64,000 nucleotides of DNA from an uncultured Eubacteriales bacterium (GTDB lineage: Bacteria > Bacillota > Clostridia > Oscillospirales > Acutalibacteraceae), in assembly GCA_934541115.1 (NCBI GenBank), contig CAKTDF010000006.1, positions 29,330 to 93,329 of the forward strand, in the 5' to 3' direction. Of this stretch, positions 31,171-39,716 are shown piece by piece. A program made the translations under genes and the position numbers. Position 1 is the stretch's first letter. The number at the start of each line of letters is the position of its first letter. The notes beneath the pieces were generated by a model that did not search any database, was not told the DNA's origin, and was given only the letters and a program-made list of their open reading frames with translations.

Positions 31171-32805
31171 TCACTTTTTCACCACGGTTTTGAAATAGAC
31201 ATACTCGCCGCCCGTTGAAAACACAACGCCGTCAACACCCTTTGAAGTTGCAAAGCTACTATGGCTCTTATAGATAGGAACCATAACGGCGGCATCAAGG
31301 AGAAATTGCTCACACTCCCTGAGTAAATTCAACAGTTCTCTTTCGCCGTTTGCCGTTCCCAGTTTTTCAACAAGCGCATCATATTTCTTTGAACTGAATT
31401 TTGTAAGGTTCTTCTTTCCCGACGATGAGAACATTGAAAGTACATTAAGGGCGGTGTCCCCCGAAAAAGAGACATCTGAAAAAGCGAGTTGGTAATCCCC
31501 AGCCTCTATCCGGCTTTCTAAAGTGATCTCGTCAATAACTTCAACCGTAATGCTGCACTTTACACCGAAAACCTGCTGCCACTTTTGCATAACCTTTCTG
31601 ACATTCAGTTCATTATCAGAGTCGCACAGAACCTTTAATTCAACCGTATCCATGCCGGAAGACTTTTGAAATGTTTCAAAATACTTTTTTGCGTAATTAT
31701 CATTTTCTTCAATCTGACTTGGCAGCGCAACCCTCTTTCTGAATGCAGCACCACCGGCAATACAGGTATCCGGAACGATTCCGTCAGCAGACTTGTTGCC
31801 TGTACCTGTAATAAACTGATTCCTGTCAAGCGACGAGGCAAGAGCGAGGCGAAGATTCTTGTCTTTAAGCAGCTCGTCTGAACAATTGAATACAAAAGAG
31901 TAGCAAGAATTGTCAAAGCTATAAATATTTATACCTTTCTTTTGTGAAAGCTGTTTGACCTGAGTCCGGGTTACGGGAGAAACCTCATATGTTCCGTTTT
32001 CAACCTTGTCTCCTCTTGTCGCCTTTTCATTATTGAACGAAAAATAAATGGAAGACGGCATAACCGTTGAAGCCGAATGGTATTCATCGTTCTTTCTGGC
32101 AGTGATTGCTGTTCCGTCTGCCCAGTTGGAAATATAGAACGGACCGTTTGAAATAATATACGAGGTCGAAAGACAATACTTGCCTTTAGTCATCTCAAAA
32201 AAGGTCTTATTACAAGGCACGCATGCCGGATATGTCAGCACTGACGCGAAGTCTGAATCCGGTGTTTCAAGTTCAATCACAAGCGTGTAATCATCTTTTG
32301 CATATACGCCGAGACTTTCTGCAGAAAGCTGCTTTTGATTCACTTTTTTTGCGTTTTTTATATTCATTATCAATGCGGTGCATTGCGACCCGGTATCGCT
32401 GTCGGCAAGCCGTCTAAAGGTGAAAACGTAATCATCCGCTTTGACCGACGTATCAAACTTTTCAAATTCACCTTCTTTAAAAAGAGATTTAGCCGCACGC
32501 GGCACAAGCCACTTTGCATCCTTGCGCAATTTGAAGGTATAAACAAGTCTGTTGACAGAAACTTCATAGCTTTCGCAGCCTGCAGGAACTATTTTTCCTT
32601 TTGAATCATATGTCAGAAGTCCCTCAAAGCAATTTTGAATTATATTTGCCGCACCGTTGTCCGAAACGATCTGCGGGTCAAGATATTGTGGTTCGTTGTC
32701 TATCGGAAAAACAATCTGCTCGCCGGAGCCATCAGAAGAGCAGCCGTAAAAAATCGAAGCAATAAGCAAGGCGGCAAGCAAAACCGAAATGAAACGTTTG
32801 ATCAT
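31171..32805 (-). CDS. Peptide-type ABC transporter substrate-binding lipoprotein
   Basis: A family 5 extracellular solute-binding protein (OppA/DppA type), 544 aa. A lipoprotein signal peptide ends in the lipobox ASIFYGC (C22), so it is anchored outside the membrane. Family features include EPQYLDPQIVSDNGAANIIQNCFEGLLTYD, the YTFKLRKDAKW stretch and GPFYISNW. The C-terminal VMVPIYKSHSSFATSKGVDGV is also typical. No permease or ATPase genes lie beside it, so it either works with a transporter encoded elsewhere or acts as a peptide sensor. A sigma-A-like promoter is not clear upstream. Confidence 0.9.
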   Translation of the reverse strand: MIKRFISVLLAALLIASIFYGCSSDGSGEQIVFPIDNEPQYLDPQIVSDNGAANIIQNCFEGLLTYDSKGKIVPAGCESYEVSVNRLVYTFKLRKDAKWLVPRAAKSLFKEGEFEKFDTSVKADDYVFTFRRLADSDTGSQCTALIMNIKNAKKVNQKQLSAESLGVYAKDDYTLVIELETPDSDFASVLTYPACVPCNKTFFEMTKGKYCLSTSYIISNGPFYISNWADGTAITARKNDEYHSASTVMPSSIYFSFNNEKATRGDKVENGTYEVSPVTRTQVKQLSQKKGINIYSFDNSCYSFVFNCSDELLKDKNLRLALASSLDRNQFITGTGNKSADGIVPDTCIAGGAAFRKRVALPSQIEENDNYAKKYFETFQKSSGMDTVELKVLCDSDNELNVRKVMQKWQQVFGVKCSITVEVIDEITLESRIEAGDYQLAFSDVSFSGDTALNVLSMFSSSGKKNLTKFSSKKYDALVEKLGTANGERELLNLLRECEQFLLDAAVMVPIYKSHSSFATSKGVDGVVFSTGGEYVYFKTVVKK

Positions 32806-32859
32806 TTTATTCAGTCCTCGTTATATTTTCTAAAATTTAAACATTACATTCAAACAGAA

Positions 32860-32868
32860 TGATATAAT
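32860..32868 (+). promoter_or_regulatory. Extended -10 promoter of rmuC
   Basis: TGATATAAT (32860-32868) without a clear -35. The leader to the rmuC ATG is about 175 nt. Confidence 0.5.
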
Positions 32869-32879
32869 CATCGTGCAAA

Positions 32880-32963
32880 TGCACTCACAACAAGGCGAGC
32901 ACTTTCAGAATTTCCGTGTGAGCGCACTCAACGGAGAACGCATGTGAGTTGACGCTCTTTTAT
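32880..32963 (+). promoter_or_regulatory. Attenuator-like leader of rmuC
   Basis: GAGCG-C-ACTCA (32920-32930) pairs with TGAGT-TGA-CGCTC (32945-32957), followed by TTTTAT, which forms a terminator-like hairpin. An alternative stem CTCACA (32884-32889)/TGTGAG (32917-32922) uses part of the same left arm, so the two structures exclude each other. That is the logic of an attenuator. The trigger is unknown, and no known riboswitch class is recognised. Confidence 0.45.
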
Positions 32964-33051
32964 ACCGCCCGTAATCGTTCATAATCCCATCTTTACAGGC
33001 AAGACAGAGCGCACCCAGGTCAATAAATATCAAGATGCAAAGGAGATCTCA

Positions 33052-34317
33052 ATGGAACAGCCTTTACTTTATGCATTAATTGCGATTGCTATTATTATAA
33101 ACGTTGTCACTTTAATTTTAGTGATTACAAGGAACAATAAAAAAGATTATGAGGCGCTATCCGCAGAGAACACAAAAAACAGTGAGAAAATCGACCGCGC
33201 CCTCAAAGAAAACTCACAAAATATAAGCAAAGAGTTCAGCCAAAGCAGAATGGAAATTGCTCAAACTCAGGCTGCTCAACGCCATGAATTAAGAGGTGCA
33301 GTTTCTGCAATGACGGAAAAGCTTGAAAAAATGATTCATGACAACTATGAGTTTAATGCAAAGGTCACTGCGGCTATTTCGCAAAGCCTCACTCAAATCA
33401 GAACAGAAAACAGTGAAAAGCTTGAAACCATACGTCTCACTGTTGACGAAAAACTGAATGAAACTTTGACAAAACGACTTGATTCCTCTTTCCGAACTGT
33501 CAGCGAACAGCTTGAAAACGTATATAAATCACTTGGTGAAATGAAAGTTCTTTCTACAGGTGTAACCGAAAATGTGACCTCGCTCAACAGAATCCTCACT
33601 AATGTAAAAGCTCGCGGAACATGGGCGGAGGTTCAGCTTGAGGGGCTTTTGGAACAAACGATTCCCTCTATGTTTGTTAAAAACTATTCACCGAACAATT
33701 CACGTGAGATTGTAGAGTTTGCCGTAAAGATTCCGGCAAGCGACGACAAAGGCAGCTTTATCTATCTTCCGATTGATTCAAAATTCCCGGTAGAAGACTA
33801 CATACGCCTTTGTTCAGCCGCCGACAGCGGTGATACGGCAGGTGTTGAAAGTGCAAGAAAATCGCTTGAAGCAAGGGTTATTAACCAAGCTAAAGACGTT
33901 AAAAAGTATATAAATGAGCCGTCAACGACCCCGTTTGCAATAATGTATCTTGCGACCGAAGGTCTCTACAGTGAAATTATAAGTTCCCGAAACGCTATTG
34001 CAGAAAGGTGCCAAAATGAATTTCATGTAATGATTGCCGGTCCGTCAACAATTACCGCTCTGCTCAACTCACTTTCCGTCGGATTCCGCGCAATGGCAAT
34101 AAACGAAAAAGCAAAGGAAATCCGCACTCTCCTCGGCGCGGCAAAGACGCAGTATGAAAAATTCGGCGTTGTTCTTGAAAAGGCAAGGAAGAAAATTGAC
34201 GAGGCAGGAAAAACGCTTGATGACGCCCAAAACAGAAACATACAGATTCAAAAGAAACTGCGTTCTGTTGAGGAACTTGATCAGTCAGAAGCCGAAAAAC
34301 TGCTTGAAATTGAATGA
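33052..34317 (+). CDS. rmuC: DNA recombination protein RmuC
   Basis: A 421-residue protein with an N-terminal membrane segment (LYALIAIAIIINVVTLILVI), a long coiled coil (about 30-150), and the RmuC nuclease-like domain (about 160-390): ARGTWAEVQLEGLLEQTIPSMFVKNY, IYLPIDSKFPVEDYIRL, TTPFAIMYLATEGLYSEI and IAGPSTITALLNSLSVGFR. RmuC limits sequence inversions at short inverted repeats in E. coli; its mechanism is not settled. AAAGGAGATCTC precedes the ATG. Confidence 0.93.
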   Translation: MEQPLLYALIAIAIIINVVTLILVITRNNKKDYEALSAENTKNSEKIDRALKENSQNISKEFSQSRMEIAQTQAAQRHELRGAVSAMTEKLEKMIHDNYEFNAKVTAAISQSLTQIRTENSEKLETIRLTVDEKLNETLTKRLDSSFRTVSEQLENVYKSLGEMKVLSTGVTENVTSLNRILTNVKARGTWAEVQLEGLLEQTIPSMFVKNYSPNNSREIVEFAVKIPASDDKGSFIYLPIDSKFPVEDYIRLCSAADSGDTAGVESARKSLEARVINQAKDVKKYINEPSTTPFAIMYLATEGLYSEIISSRNAIAERCQNEFHVMIAGPSTITALLNSLSVGFRAMAINEKAKEIRTLLGAAKTQYEKFGVVLEKARKKIDEAGKTLDDAQNRNIQIQKKLRSVEELDQSEAEKLLEIE

Positions 34318-34320
34318 CAT

Positions 34321-34367
34321 AAAAAGAGCATGAAAACCTCCTATCAGAAGATTTACATGCTCTTTTT
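34321..34367. terminator. Bidirectional terminator between rmuC and spo0A
   Basis: AAAAAGAGCATG (34321-34332) pairs with CATGCTCTTTTT (34356-34367), a perfect 12-bp stem with A and T runs on both sides. Confidence 0.85.
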
Positions 34368-34413
34368 GCTTGTTGAATTCTTGGATCACACTGTTCAATA
34401 TGAACGATTATTT

Positions 34414-35187
34414 TCAAACAGCTTTCATTTTAAGGCGGAGCTTATCGCTGATCATTGCGATAAACTCAGAATTTGTCGGTTTTCCCCTTGAATTCTGAAT
34501 AGTATAGCCAAAATATGAGCTAAGAACATCAACATCGCCTCTGTCCCAGGCAACCTCAATAGCATGGCGAATTGCCCTCTCAACGCGGGAAGATGTTGTT
34601 TTGTTCTGCTTAGCAACCGTCGGATATAGAATTTTTGTAACCGCATGCATAAGATCCGGATCCTTGACAGTGAGCATAATCGACTGTCTTAGATACTGAT
34701 AGCCCTTAATATGAGCCGGAACACCTATTTGACGCATAATGTCGGATATAATTACCTCGAGGTCGCAATTATCGCTGACCGTTGACGGTAGTTCGTTCTT
34801 TTTTCCGTTTTTCCACTCTGTCATACGCTTGATCCTGTTTGCAACAAGCTGATAATCAAACGGTTTGAGGAAATAATAATCAGCGCCGGCAGCGAGAATT
34901 TCCTCCTCAAAACGCGAGTTATCAACAGATGAAGTTACAAAAAGAAGAACTCCTGCTTCTTTTAGTTGCTTTCCCGCCTCTTCAAGAACACCGAGTGCGT
35001 CGAGGTTTGACATAAATGCATCCATCACAATAGCATCCGGTTTTTCTTCAAGTGCAGTTCGTATGAGTTTTCTTCCGTCCTTTTCGACAAAGCTGACTTC
35101 ACAGCCATTCGCGCGCAGACTTTCTGCACAGCGCTCGATGTTTTGTGCTCCCTCTCCCGAAAGGAGCACAGTTGTCTTACTTCGCAT
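34414..35187 (-). CDS. spo0A: Sporulation master regulator Spo0A
   Basis: The transcription factor that commits the cell to sporulation when phosphorylated. The C-terminal DNA-binding domain is highly conserved: SSRVERAIRHAIEVAWDRGDVDVLSSYFGYT and GKPTNSEFIAMISDKLRLK. The receiver keeps the phosphoacceptor (D56 in VMDAFMSNLDALGVL), Thr/Ser in FVTSS and the lysine in YFLKPFD. However, the acidic Mg-binding pair near residue 10 (usually ADD or EDD) is replaced by S10-G11-E12 in VLLSGEGAQ. The start at 35187 has GGGAG 7 nt upstream; a longer frame runs into the promoter. It lies downstream of spoIVB, the classic order, with its own promoter and a 0A box. Confidence 0.95.
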   Translation of the reverse strand: MRSKTTVLLSGEGAQNIERCAESLRANGCEVSFVEKDGRKLIRTALEEKPDAIVMDAFMSNLDALGVLEEAGKQLKEAGVLLFVTSSVDNSRFEEEILAAGADYYFLKPFDYQLVANRIKRMTEWKNGKKNELPSTVSDNCDLEVIISDIMRQIGVPAHIKGYQYLRQSIMLTVKDPDLMHAVTKILYPTVAKQNKTTSSRVERAIRHAIEVAWDRGDVDVLSSYFGYTIQNSRGKPTNSEFIAMISDKLRLKMKAV

Positions 35188-35240
35188 CTGAATCTCCCTT
35201 TTAATTAAAAATTTTCTTAGTGAATCGATTTCACGAACGC

Positions 35241-35285
35241 ATAATAGCACAATGACTTTTATTTTGCAAGACGAACTTTGTCGAA
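35241..35285 (-). promoter_or_regulatory. spo0A promoter with a Spo0A box
   Basis: On the minus strand TTGCAA (35264-35269), a 17-bp spacer and TATTAT (35241-35246). A perfect 0A box TGTCGAA (plus-strand reading) lies at 35279-35285, about 10 bp upstream of the -35, where it could mediate autoactivation by Spo0A~P. The sigma-H element usual in Bacillus is not clearly visible. Confidence 0.7.
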
Positions 35286-35375
35286 TTCTTAAAAATGTTT
35301 GAAAAAATATTTTTTCAGTGTAAAACCGATGGAGTATTTTACCGATTACGTATAAAAGACAATAATTAAAGGCTT

Positions 35376-36596
35376 TTATGACGCAAGCTGCTGCATTGAA
35401 AATGTAACATTTTCGCTTTCATTGAGCATCGTTTCGGCAAAAACAGCGTAGCCCCTCTCAGGCTCATTGACAAAAACATGAGTTACCGCGCCAACAAGCA
35501 TTCCGTTTTGAATAATCGGGCTGCCGCTCATGCCTTGAACGATTCCTCCCGTTTTTTCAAGTAATCTCTTGTCTGTTATACGGATTATCATATTTCTGTT
35601 TTCTCTGTCGTTCGGTGATATTTGCTCAATTTCTATTTCATAATAGCACGGACCGCCCGCATCAATCGTCGATATAATTTCAGCCTTGCCCTGTCTCACT
35701 TCGCTTTTTACTGCCACAGGCAGCTGTGCTGCATCGCTGTCGGTATCGTTCAACTTTCCATAAACGCCAACTGCGCAGTTTTCTTCCAGCGTTCCTATTG
35801 CGTCACCGGTAAATGAGCCGCAAAGCTCACCGGCTTCTCCGCTCTTTCCCTTGCGGCAGCTGTTTATAACAGCGCCGACGATATCACCAGATGAAATTTC
35901 AAGTGATTTTCCTGTATCTGTGTCACAAATCGGGTGACCCAATCCACCAAAGTTTCCGTTAGACTTTTCATAAAATGTCATTGTTCCTATTCCCGCAGCA
36001 CTGTCACGAATCCAGAGTCCTCCCATGTATTTATTCTGGGCACTTGAAAGAGCAGGAATAAAATTCGTTTCATAGCGAACATTTTCTCTCTCAAAAACAA
36101 TTTTAAGAGTTCTTCCTCCGCTTTGCGCAATGAGCTCGGAAACCTGCGTATGGTCTGTTATCTCATACGAATCAATGAACAATATAACATCTCCCTTTTC
36201 AAGCCCTGCCTCGTTTGCCGGATATCGCGATCCCTCCGCAGTGTCCACTTTATCGGTTGACACGATTATAACTCCCTTTGTATAAAGCCGCAAGCCGAAA
36301 ATTTTCCCGGACGGAACAACATATCTGCGTTTTTCAATTCTCAAAAGTGAGTTTTTAACGGGAATCGCATTAAAAAGCTCAACCTTAACGTTTATTGTCT
36401 TTTGTCCGTCTCTCTGCTCCCCGGTCACATTTTCTGAAACGGGGCTGATTGAATAAATCATGCCGGGAATTGATGTATTGCCGTCCGGAGCATATATTTC
36501 ATCCGGTATTGCATAAAAGCTATAGATCAAAAGCGCGAGAGAAAACAAAACAAACGTAAAGGCGGCAATTCTTATTATTTTTATTGTTTTGACCAA
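35376..36596 (-). CDS. spoIVB: SpoIVB serine peptidase
   Basis: A forespore-secreted S55 peptidase that triggers sigma-K activation in the mother cell by cleaving SpoIVFA. The 406 residues include one membrane segment (AAFTFVLFSLALLIYSFYAIP), a PDZ domain (about 95-170, EAGLEKGDVILFIDSYEITDHTQVSELI), and the S55 domain with the catalytic His in GLGHPICD and the nucleophilic serine in GGIVQGMSGSPIIQNGMLVGAVTHVFVNEP. The start is TTG at 36596, 8 nt after GGAGG. It precedes spo0A, as in most endospore formers. Confidence 0.94.
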   Translation of the reverse strand: MVKTIKIIRIAAFTFVLFSLALLIYSFYAIPDEIYAPDGNTSIPGMIYSISPVSENVTGEQRDGQKTINVKVELFNAIPVKNSLLRIEKRRYVVPSGKIFGLRLYTKGVIIVSTDKVDTAEGSRYPANEAGLEKGDVILFIDSYEITDHTQVSELIAQSGGRTLKIVFERENVRYETNFIPALSSAQNKYMGGLWIRDSAAGIGTMTFYEKSNGNFGGLGHPICDTDTGKSLEISSGDIVGAVINSCRKGKSGEAGELCGSFTGDAIGTLEENCAVGVYGKLNDTDSDAAQLPVAVKSEVRQGKAEIISTIDAGGPCYYEIEIEQISPNDRENRNMIIRITDKRLLEKTGGIVQGMSGSPIIQNGMLVGAVTHVFVNEPERGYAVFAETMLNESENVTFSMQQLAS

Positions 36597-36686
36597 ATTT
36601 TCCACCTCCGTACGACTTTGTCGCAATAATAATTTGACCAAAATGCACAGATAATATAAACGGAAAATCAAGCCGAAAAAGGCAAT

Positions 36687-36722
36687 ATGGGACTATTCTG
36701 AAAACATTCAGAACAGTCCCAT
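36687..36722 (-). terminator. Hairpin after the CDP-glycerol transferase gene
   Basis: ATGGGACTATTCTG and CAGAACAGTCCCAT pair with one mismatch. The T tract on the minus side is poor (ATATTGCCTTTTT), so termination may be partial. Confidence 0.55.
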
Positions 36723-36738
36723 GTTCAAAATACATTAT

Positions 36739-37890
36739 TTATAAACTCATATGTTTTTTTATAATTTCAATGACACGTTCGGTTGAATGACCGTCGCAGG
36801 CACCCATCTCTTTTTTGCAAAATTTCTCAACTGCTTCCTTGTTATTATCGTTTTCAAGAGATGAACGAATTGCACTCAACAATCCATCCTGTTTTTTCAC
36901 AACAGCTCCCGGCAGTTCACTTTCATAGTCAAGATAGAATGAACGTTCGTAACTGTCATAGTCCGGGCAGTAAAAAACCATCGGCAGCCCCAAAAGAGAA
37001 GCGTCAAAAATGATTGAAGAATAATCCGTAACAACTACATCGGCGACCGTGAGCAGTTTGCTTGTCGGCTCGGCAGTTAAATCTCTGACACGTGAGAAAT
37101 ACTCTCCTGCAAAAAACTCATCTTTCATCACCGGGTGACGACTGATTATAAATACTTCGTCTTCGCCTAATTCATCGTTGAGCCTTACCCAGTCTATATC
37201 CGGGTCAAAACCGGTAACAACACCGTCGTCTTCTCGAAAAGTCGGAAGATAAAGGTATATTTTTTTATTTTTTAAAAACGGGTGTTTTGAATAAATCTCC
37301 TCTCTTGATTTACATTGCTTTTCGGTATCAAGCAACAAATCTGTACGAGGTGAACCCACCGCCTTTATAATGCCGATATCTACCCCGAAAGCCGCGGCAT
37401 AAAAACGTCGGACATACTCCGAAGTAACGCAAACATCGGTATATTGAGAGTGAGTTGCAATTTCTTCTTCCTTTGAAAGTCTTGACGGAGCATCAAGCCC
37501 AAAGCGTTTGAACGCGCCGCCCGCGTGCCAAATCTGAATCACACTTTGTTTTTTTCTTAAACGTACAAAGCGCAAATATTTCAAATAATCATCTGTTACG
37601 ACAACTTTGCTTGTGAGCAAAAGCCATTTAGCCTTTGCAATATATTTGATGGAATGCGGCAGCATTTTTGCAAAATATACCTTATTTCCGTCGTATGCGT
37701 CATAGACGCACTTGATATTTTCCGTGAGTGTCCCGTCACTTCTGATTGTATAAAAGAACACCCTGTTCTGCATTTTGGCGTGTGAACAAATGAAGTCATA
37801 AATCAGAGCGATAAACCTAAAAACTCCATGTTTGATTTTTTTGAGAAAAAGTATAAATCCATTCAAAATCTTTGAAAGATTAGTTGACAA
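36739..37890 (-). CDS. CDP-glycerol glycerophosphotransferase family protein
   Basis: A cytoplasmic, membrane-associated transferase of the TagB/TagF type that moves glycerol phosphate from CDP-glycerol to teichoic acid or related surface glycans. Visible landmarks are QIWHAGGAFKRFGLD (a catalytic histidine motif), VGSPRTDLLL, YLPTFREDDG, IISRHPVMKDEFF and VADVVVTDYSSIIFDASLLGLPMVFYCPDYDSYE, the family signature. The start is taken as TTG at 37890, 8 nt after AAGGGG; it gives 383 aa. It stands alone, upstream of spoIVB on the same strand, with a hairpin between. Confidence 0.88.
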   Translation of the reverse strand: MSTNLSKILNGFILFLKKIKHGVFRFIALIYDFICSHAKMQNRVFFYTIRSDGTLTENIKCVYDAYDGNKVYFAKMLPHSIKYIAKAKWLLLTSKVVVTDDYLKYLRFVRLRKKQSVIQIWHAGGAFKRFGLDAPSRLSKEEEIATHSQYTDVCVTSEYVRRFYAAAFGVDIGIIKAVGSPRTDLLLDTEKQCKSREEIYSKHPFLKNKKIYLYLPTFREDDGVVTGFDPDIDWVRLNDELGEDEVFIISRHPVMKDEFFAGEYFSRVRDLTAEPTSKLLTVADVVVTDYSSIIFDASLLGLPMVFYCPDYDSYERSFYLDYESELPGAVVKKQDGLLSAIRSSLENDNNKEAVEKFCKKEMGACDGHSTERVIEIIKKHMSL

Positions 37891-38028
37891 AGACCCCACC
37901 CCTTGAATAGTTTCGGTTTTATTCAGCTTATGACAATCTGAGCTATAATATGAAACACGAAACTGCCGCATTCAGTCAAATAATCTTGCTCTAAATGCGA
38001 CAGTCCTCAAAAATATTTTAAGTCAATA

Positions 38029-38061
38029 CCGCACAATGAGGTGTGCGCCGCAATTGTGCGG
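38029..38061 (-). terminator. Hairpin after the M23 peptidase gene
   Basis: CCGCACAAT (38029-38037) pairs with ATTGTGCGG (38053-38061). The minus-strand T tract is weak (TATTGACTTAAAATATTTTT). Confidence 0.55.
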
Positions 38062-38074
38062 CATTGCCTTAAAG

Positions 38075-39478
38075 TTACGGCTTTGAAACATAATTAGCCG
38101 GGTTCTGCTTTGCACCGTTATATCTAACTTCAAAGTGAAGGTGCGGACCGGTCGAATTGCCGGTTGAACCAACATTGCCTATCTGCTGACCCTTGCTGAC
38201 GGTTTGCCCAGTGGTTACGCAAAGACTTGAACAGTGACCATAAACCGTTGAAAATCCGTCGCCATGGTCAATGACGGCATAAATACCGTAACCCGTGCTG
38301 CCCCACACGGCAGCTATAACCGTTCCCGCTCTTGAAGCATATATCGGTTTTCCATAAACGCCGGAAGCAGAAATATCCATTCCGCCGTGGAAGCTCCAAC
38401 CGGAGACCGAAGCGCTGCGGTTTCCGTACGGGCTGCTTATATAGCACGAAATGCTGCCGAGCGGCCACGCCCAACTGTCATTGGACTTATAAACGCCACC
38501 GCCGGAGGTATTGCCACCGCTTTGACCTCCAACGGACGAAGCAGTCGTTGCGGCGGGATCGTTATTATCTGCATAAAGCGTTGTACCCTGCGTTGTGGGT
38601 ACGGTAGTAGCCTGATAATTTTTGATAAGCTGTTCAATTTCCTTGTCGGCAGCTTCACGCTCGGCTTGAAGATTTTTGATGTATCCCTCATACACAGCAC
38701 TGTTCTTATCAAGTTGTGCAATATAATCGGAGGCTTCCTTGTAATCATCTTCAAGTTCTTTTACGGTAGCCTCATATTCGTTCTTGGTAGCGTTAAGCTC
38801 CGCCTTGCGGGTAACAATTTCCTGTTTGTTACTTTCAACCTCAGCCTGCTTTTTATCAAGCTTGTCCTGCTTTTTTTGAAGCTCTGCTTTGGTTTCCTTA
38901 AGCGTTGCAGCCTCTTCCTTGAACTTGTCAATAACCTTTCTGTCGCTTTCGCTCATACGTTTCATCATTTCAAGTCTGGTAAGGAATGACGCGAGACTGT
39001 CTGCGCCCATAATGATTTTTATTGCAGAATCATTTCCGGTTACATAAGCAGCCTTGAGCTTTTGAGACAGCTGTGATTTTGAGGCTTGGATACTTGCGGT
39101 TGTTGCTTTCAGCTGTTCACCGGCGAGCTTAATCTCATCGTCAATGACATCGATATCGGTGTTGAGTTGCTTGAGCTGCTTTTCAAGCGTTTCAAGGTCT
39201 TTGTCAAGAGAGTCCACCTGTGTTTTCAGATTGGTTGCTTTTTTTTCATTTGCACCAATCTGTTCTTCAAGAGTATCAAGATACTCCTGCTGCGACTCTT
39301 TTTTATCTTTAAGCTCGGCAAGCTTATCCTTATTGTCTTTTATCTCGCTGTCGATTCTTTCAAGATCTTCTTCAAGTTCCTGTCTTGTTGCCGCATGAGC
39401 TATCGGTCTGTTTAACGAAACAAACGGCAAAGCCACGAGAAGAGCGGCGCACAAAAGCGCAGTAATTTTTCTCTTCAT
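38075..39478 (-). CDS. M23 murein hydrolase with coiled coil (EnvC/PcsB-like)
   Basis: A 467-residue exported protein that probably cleaves peptidoglycan or activates a hydrolase during cell separation. A signal peptide ends near HA|ATRQEL (residue about 30). A very long coiled coil runs from about 31 to 290, followed by a Thr/Gly linker. The LytM/M23 domain spans about 335-467 with the zinc site SFHGGMDIS and GPHLHFEVRYN; the catalytic H-x-H is intact, so it should be active rather than degenerate. It follows ftsE-ftsX on the same strand, so FtsEX is the likely membrane regulator of this hydrolase, as for PcsB and EnvC. Confidence 0.92.
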   Translation of the reverse strand: MKRKITALLCAALLVALPFVSLNRPIAHAATRQELEEDLERIDSEIKDNKDKLAELKDKKESQQEYLDTLEEQIGANEKKATNLKTQVDSLDKDLETLEKQLKQLNTDIDVIDDEIKLAGEQLKATTASIQASKSQLSQKLKAAYVTGNDSAIKIIMGADSLASFLTRLEMMKRMSESDRKVIDKFKEEAATLKETKAELQKKQDKLDKKQAEVESNKQEIVTRKAELNATKNEYEATVKELEDDYKEASDYIAQLDKNSAVYEGYIKNLQAEREAADKEIEQLIKNYQATTVPTTQGTTLYADNNDPAATTASSVGGQSGGNTSGGGVYKSNDSWAWPLGSISCYISSPYGNRSASVSGWSFHGGMDISASGVYGKPIYASRAGTVIAAVWGSTGYGIYAVIDHGDGFSTVYGHCSSLCVTTGQTVSKGQQIGNVGSTGNSTGPHLHFEVRYNGAKQNPANYVSKP

Positions 39479-39716
39479 GATTAAAAAGACAAGCCTCCTT
39501 TAATTTGCAGAACAGATTTTATGGAATCGCCGAACAATTGAGAGTGCAAGTATTTGCGCGGAAATTTTACGTCAGACTGCATAAAACAGCGCAGAATCTA
39601 CTGCCATAAAATTCAAGACAGAGCGTGTAATATGACGGAATGCACCGTGAAGATCGCGCTCCTCGGATAAGTAGCGGTTCCCTAACACCGTTTTGCACAA
39701 ATCAAACTTTCCAAAA

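Noticed and set aside
38387..38989. A 200-codon plus-strand frame opposite the M23 peptidase coiled coil
   Set aside because: Antisense to a repetitive coiled coil, where long complementary open frames arise easily; no ribosome site.
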